A stretch of DNA of 64,000 bases, from the NCBI RefSeq assembly GCF_013186535.1, contig NZ_JABMCZ010000004.1, positions 310,001 through 374,000 on the forward strand, in the 5' to 3' direction. This stretch comes from Nocardia terpenica (lineage in GTDB: Bacteria; Actinomycetota; Actinomycetes; Mycobacteriales; Mycobacteriaceae). The notes beneath the pieces were generated by a model. That model did no database searches. It saw only the letters and a list, made by a program, of their open reading frames with translations, and was not told the DNA's origin. The stretch's first letter is position 1; every line of letters starts with the position of its first letter. A program made the position numbers and the translations under genes. Shown one piece after another: positions 60,904 through 64,000 of the stretch.

Positions 60904-61869
60904 TCAGGCCGAGCGGGCCGCCAGCGCGGTGATCAGGCGCTGCACCGGGCTCTCGGCGTTGTAGGCGGCGGCCAGGGCGCGCAGCCGATCGGGATCGGCG
61001 GGCGCGGCGGGCAGGATGTCGGGGCCGGACAGGTGCACCTCGGCGTCGGTGACCACGCGCACGACCGGGGCCGCGGCCGTCAGATACTCCTCGGCCGCAA
61101 CGAGTTTGGCGCGGACGCCGCGGGCCAGGTCGGAGGCCGGGTCGGCGACGGCGGCGCGCAGGGCGTCCAGGCTGCCGAAACGGGAGATGAGCTGGGCGGC
61201 GGACTTGTCGCCGATTCCGGGCACGCCGGGCAGGCCGTCGGAGGCGTCGCCGCGCAGGGTCGCCATATCCGCGTAGCCGGGGCCCGCATTCACTTGCGGC
61301 ACACCGTATTTCGCGGCCACCTCGGCCGGGCCGAACAGTTCGGCCTTGGCCAGGCCGCGGCCCGCGTAGAACACCCGCACCGGCGGGGCGGGCTCGTCGC
61401 GCACCACCTGCAGCAGGTCGCGGTCGCCGCTGACCACGACCACCGGGTCGGTGCGTTCGCGGTGGGCGAGCGTGCCGATCACGTCGTCGGCCTCCAGTCC
61501 CTCGGCGCCCGCGGTCGCGATGCCCGCCGCGGCCAGCACCTCCATGATCATGTCGACCTGCGGGGTCAGCGTGTCGGGCACCTGCTCGGCGCCCGGCGCC
61601 GCGTCGGCGGAGTCGTCGAGCCGGTGCGCCTTGTACGAGGGCACCAGCGCCACCCGGAACGGCGGCCGCCACTCCAGATCCAGGCACACCACGAGCCGGC
61701 TCGGGGCGTGCCGGGTGATCAGGGCCGCCACCATGTCGGTGAAGCCGCGCACCGCGTTCACCGGGCGACCGTCGGGCGCGGTGATCTTCTCCGGGATCGC
61801 GTGAAAGGCGCGGAACCACAGGCTGGCTCCGTCGAGTAGCAGCAGCGGGCCGGAGACGGGGGAACTCAT
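60904..61869 (-). CDS. 5'-3' exonuclease (PolA-like FEN domain)
   Basis: A 321-residue stand-alone homologue of the 5' nuclease domain of DNA polymerase I, syntenic with Rv2090. Core motifs are LLLDGASLWFRAFHA, AVRGFTDMVAALITRHAPSRLVVCLD, GLEADDVIGTLA, VVVSGDRDLLQVV and the helix-hairpin-helix GVPGIGDKSAAQLISRFGSLDAL. It should remove flaps or RNA primers in lagging-strand repair, independent of the polymerase. It starts at an ATG at 61869. Confidence 0.93.
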   Translation of the reverse strand: MSSPVSGPLLLLDGASLWFRAFHAIPEKITAPDGRPVNAVRGFTDMVAALITRHAPSRLVVCLDLEWRPPFRVALVPSYKAHRLDDSADAAPGAEQVPDTLTPQVDMIMEVLAAAGIATAGAEGLEADDVIGTLAHRERTDPVVVVSGDRDLLQVVRDEPAPPVRVFYAGRGLAKAELFGPAEVAAKYGVPQVNAGPGYADMATLRGDASDGLPGVPGIGDKSAAQLISRFGSLDALRAAVADPASDLARGVRAKLVAAEEYLTAAAPVVRVVTDAEVHLSGPDILPAAPADPDRLRALAAAYNAESPVQRLITALAARSA

Positions 61870-62021
61870 GGCTGCACGCTAACCCATAGGGGTGACCGGA
61901 TGCGGCAGGGCGCGAGCCGAGTTCGAGGTCGTCCATGTCTCGCGGGCGAGTTGTGCACTCCTACCACAAAGGTGGTCATATCGGGCGGGCGGAGTGGGCT
62001 CGAGGGCGGTGGGGGACAGCG

Positions 62022-62027
62022 TAATGT
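62022..62027 (+). promoter_or_regulatory. Possible -10 element of leaderless pepE mRNA
   Basis: TAATGT sits eight bases before the ATG at 62036, the same hexamer and spacing as at pafA. It overlaps an alternative ATG at 62024, so one of the two roles must be wrong. Confidence 0.35.
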
Positions 62028-62035
62028 CGGGAAAC

Positions 62036-63163
62036 ATGAGTTCGCATACGGAGTCGCGGTTCGCGGCGGAGGTCTACGGGAAGCGGTTGGAGCGGGCGGC
62101 CGAGCTGGCGCGCGCGGCTCGCCTGGACGCGCTGCTGATTTCGCCGGGGCCGGATCTGCGGTATCTGATCGGTTCCCGTGCCCAGTCCTTCGAACGGCTC
62201 ACCTGCCTGGTGGTTCCGGCCAGCGGCGAGACGCCGTCGGTGGTCATACCGAAGCTGGAACTGGCGTCGCTGGAGGGGTCCGCGGCCGCCGAACTCGGCC
62301 TGCGCCTGCTGGAGTGGACCGACGGCGTCGATCCCTACGGCGTGCTGAAGTCGGCGCTCAATGTGGGCGCGCGGGTGGCGGTGGACGACGCCATGCCCGC
62401 CCTGCACCTGCTGCCGATCGCGGACGTGCTGGCCGCGCTGCCGGTGGCGGCCACGCCGGTGCTGCGGCAGCTGCGAATGCTCAAGGACGCCAGCGAGATC
62501 GAGGCGCTGCGCCGGGCCGGGGCGGCGATCGACCGGGTGCACGCCCGGGTCGGCGAGTGGCTGCGGCCCGGCCGCACCGAGGCCGAGGTGGCGGCCGACA
62601 TCTCCGCCGCCATTGTCGAGGAGGGGCACACCGAGGCGGCGTTCGTGATCGTCGGCAGCGGTCCCAACGGCGCGGACCCGCATCACGAGGTGTCCGATCG
62701 CCGCATCGAGGCCGGCGATGTGGTGGTCGTAGACATCGGTGGCCCGGTGGAGCCCGGCTACTACTCCGACTCCACCCGCACCTACGTGCTGGGCGAGCCC
62801 GCGCCGGAGATCGCGGAGCGGGTGGCCGCCCTCGAGCGCGCCCAGGCCGCCGCCGTCGCCGCGGTGCGCCCCGGCGTGACGGCCGAGGCGGTCGACGCCG
62901 CCGCCCGAAACCCGTTGACACAGGCCGGTTTCGGGGATGTGTTCATCCACCGCACCGGCCACGGCATCGGCCTGTCGGTGCACGAGGAGCCCTACATCAT
63001 GACCGGCAACGACATCGTGCTCGAGGCCGGGATGGCCTTCAGCATCGAGCCCGGCATCTACTTCCGCGGCGAATGGGGCGCCCGCATCGAGGACATCGTG
63101 GTGGTCACCGAGGACGGCTGCGAACCGATGAACCACCGCCCGCACGGCCTGACCGTCCTCTGA
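62036..63163 (+). CDS. pepE: M24 Xaa-Pro aminopeptidase/dipeptidase PepE-like
   Basis: A 375-residue metallopeptidase that removes residues next to proline, syntenic with Rv2089c. The dinuclear metal ligands appear in order: DVVVVDIGGP, YYSDSTRTY, FIHRTGHGIGLSVHEEPYI, FSIEPGIYF and RIEDIVVV. The N-terminal domain is creatinase-like. I prefer the ATG at 62036, which gives MSSHTESRFAAEVYG; an ATG four codons earlier is possible. Confidence 0.94.
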   Translation: MSSHTESRFAAEVYGKRLERAAELARAARLDALLISPGPDLRYLIGSRAQSFERLTCLVVPASGETPSVVIPKLELASLEGSAAAELGLRLLEWTDGVDPYGVLKSALNVGARVAVDDAMPALHLLPIADVLAALPVAATPVLRQLRMLKDASEIEALRRAGAAIDRVHARVGEWLRPGRTEAEVAADISAAIVEEGHTEAAFVIVGSGPNGADPHHEVSDRRIEAGDVVVVDIGGPVEPGYYSDSTRTYVLGEPAPEIAERVAALERAQAAAVAAVRPGVTAEAVDAAARNPLTQAGFGDVFIHRTGHGIGLSVHEEPYIMTGNDIVLEAGMAFSIEPGIYFRGEWGARIEDIVVVTEDGCEPMNHRPHGLTVL

Positions 63164-63175
63164 CCATTGCGGCCG

Positions 63176-63583
63176 TCAGGCGCGCAGGGTCTTGCTGGTG
63201 AGCAGGCGGGTGGCGTGGATGGCGATGACCACGCGGTGGGGGTTTTCGCGGGGGGTGCGGTAGCGCTGGGTGTAGCGGTGTTCGGCGTCGGTGACGGCGG
63301 CGGGGTCGGTGAGGACCCGGGCGGGGCCCTCGAGGGTGAGCCAGCGGCGGCCGTCGACCTGGCTGAGGGCGGCATAGCCGCGGCGGTCGGCATTGCGGGT
63401 CTTGGCCATGTGCGCGGAGGTGATGACGCGGGCGATGCCGGACTCGGGGTCCCAGGTGAAGCCGACCGCGACCACGTGCGGGGTGCCGTCGGCGCGCAGC
63501 GTCGTCAGCGTGGCCAGGTGCCGCTCGGTGACGAAGTCGAGGGCGGCGGGCGGTAGTTCGATCCGGGTGTCGGTGCTCGGCAT
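63176..63583 (-). CDS. F420-dependent PPOX-fold oxidoreductase (Rv2074-like)
   Basis: A 135-residue split-barrel protein. By similarity and position it resembles Rv2074, an F420H2-dependent biliverdin reductase. Characteristic segments are VTERHLATLTTLRADGTPHVVAVGFTW, HMAKTRNADRRGYAALSQVDGRRWLTLEGPARVL and YRTPRENPHRVVIAI. The ligand may be biliverdin or another tetrapyrrole or flavin. It ends 12 bp from the pepE stop and is divergent from the dehydrogenase gene at 63628. Confidence 0.88.
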   Translation of the reverse strand: MPSTDTRIELPPAALDFVTERHLATLTTLRADGTPHVVAVGFTWDPESGIARVITSAHMAKTRNADRRGYAALSQVDGRRWLTLEGPARVLTDPAAVTDAEHRYTQRYRTPRENPHRVVIAIHATRLLTSKTLRA

Positions 63584-63627
63584 AGCCGCGACGCTAACCG
63601 ATCGGGGCCGGTGGCAAACTATGGGCC

Positions 63628-64000
63628 ATGGGTGTGCGAGCGCGCGACGTGGACGAGGGTGCGATCCTGCTGCTGGGTGGCCGGAGCGAGATGGGCCTGG
63701 AGATCGCGGAGCGGGTGGCGCCCGGCCGCACGGTGATCCTGGCCGCCCGCCGCAGCGGCGACCTGTCCGCGGAACGGCGGCGGCTCACCGACGCCGGGGC
63801 GACGGCCGTGCACACCGTCGAATTCGATGCCGACGATCTGGCGAGCCACCAGCCGCTGCTGGAGAAGCTGACCGCCGAGCACGGCCGCCTCGGCGTGGCG
63901 GTGGTGGCCTTCGGCGTCCTCGGCGATCAGGCGCGCGCCGAACGCGATCCGGCCGCCGCGGTGGCGGTCGCGCACACCGACTACGTGGCCCAGATCAGCG
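63628..64000 (+). CDS. Short-chain dehydrogenase (5' part, runs off the window)
   Basis: The first 124 codons of an SDR-type oxidoreductase, open to the window end; syntenic with Rv2073c. The protein begins MGVRARDVDEGAILLLGGRSEMGLEIAERV, the glycine-rich Rossmann motif here reading GGRSEMG, then TVILAARR and VEFDADDLASH. The catalytic tyrosine would lie beyond the edge. The substrate is unknown. Confidence 0.8.
   Translation, partial: MGVRARDVDEGAILLLGGRSEMGLEIAERVAPGRTVILAARRSGDLSAERRRLTDAGATAVHTVEFDADDLASHQPLLEKLTAEHGRLGVAVVAFGVLGDQARAERDPAAAVAVAHTDYVAQIS

Overview
The window is high-GC actinobacterial DNA with many GTG starts and tightly packed genes. Both flanks follow the gene order of the Mycobacterium tuberculosis histidine-proteasome-Tat region, going from hisE/hisG through a RecB-like nuclease, trmI, an LppK-like lipoprotein and mpa, and from dop through pup, prcB, prcA, pafA, pafB, pafC, tatA, tatC, helY, a DUF4333 protein, a 5'-3' exonuclease and pepE. 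With the F420-linked enzymes and PapA-type acyltransferases this points to a mycolic-acid actinomycete, most likely Nocardia. The genus is an inference from synteny and style; no rRNA is present.

Region 1 (1-6.3 kb) is conserved: a GNAT acetyltransferase, hisE-hisG, RecB-like nuclease, TrmI, lipoprotein and the proteasomal ATPase Mpa. Region 2 (6.3-47.7 kb) is about 41 kb of accessory DNA lying between mpa and dop, which are close neighbours in M. tuberculosis. It holds a VapBC-type module; a TetR-glycosyltransferase pair; a reductive-pyrimidine-type catabolic operon (beta-ureidopropionase, dihydropyrimidinase, F420-type LLM enzyme, class III aminotransferase) opposite a MocR regulator; a 5-oxoprolinase cluster (MFS, pxpABC) opposite a GntR regulator; a minus-strand lipid-type cluster (FadD-like ligase, PucR regulator, three tandem PapA-like acyltransferases, TetR, FAD monooxygenase); glutamine synthetase; a DEAD-box helicase with an RG-rich tail; an AurF-like diiron oxygenase with a Baeyer-Villiger-type monooxygenase under a TetR gene; MFS/LysR; a secreted lipase; and a permease pair damaged by an apparent deletion.

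Region 3 (47.7-64 kb) is conserved again: dop, pup-prcB-prcA (overlapping start and stop codons, closed by a strong terminator), pafA, pafBC, a ketopantoate-reductase-like gene, tatA, tatC, helY, DUF4333, exonuclease, pepE, an F420-dependent PPOX-fold enzyme and the 5' part of a short-chain dehydrogenase. Together this side marks proteins with Pup, degrades them, regulates the DNA-damage response (PafBC) and exports folded proteins (Tat).

The most unusual non-coding signal is a family of hairpins with an invariant 9-nt loop (GTGCTTTTG or ATGCTTTTG). They occur at four intergenic sites, with compensating stem changes and tandem truncated copies always on the same side. No tRNA, rRNA, CRISPR array, transposase or phage gene was seen.
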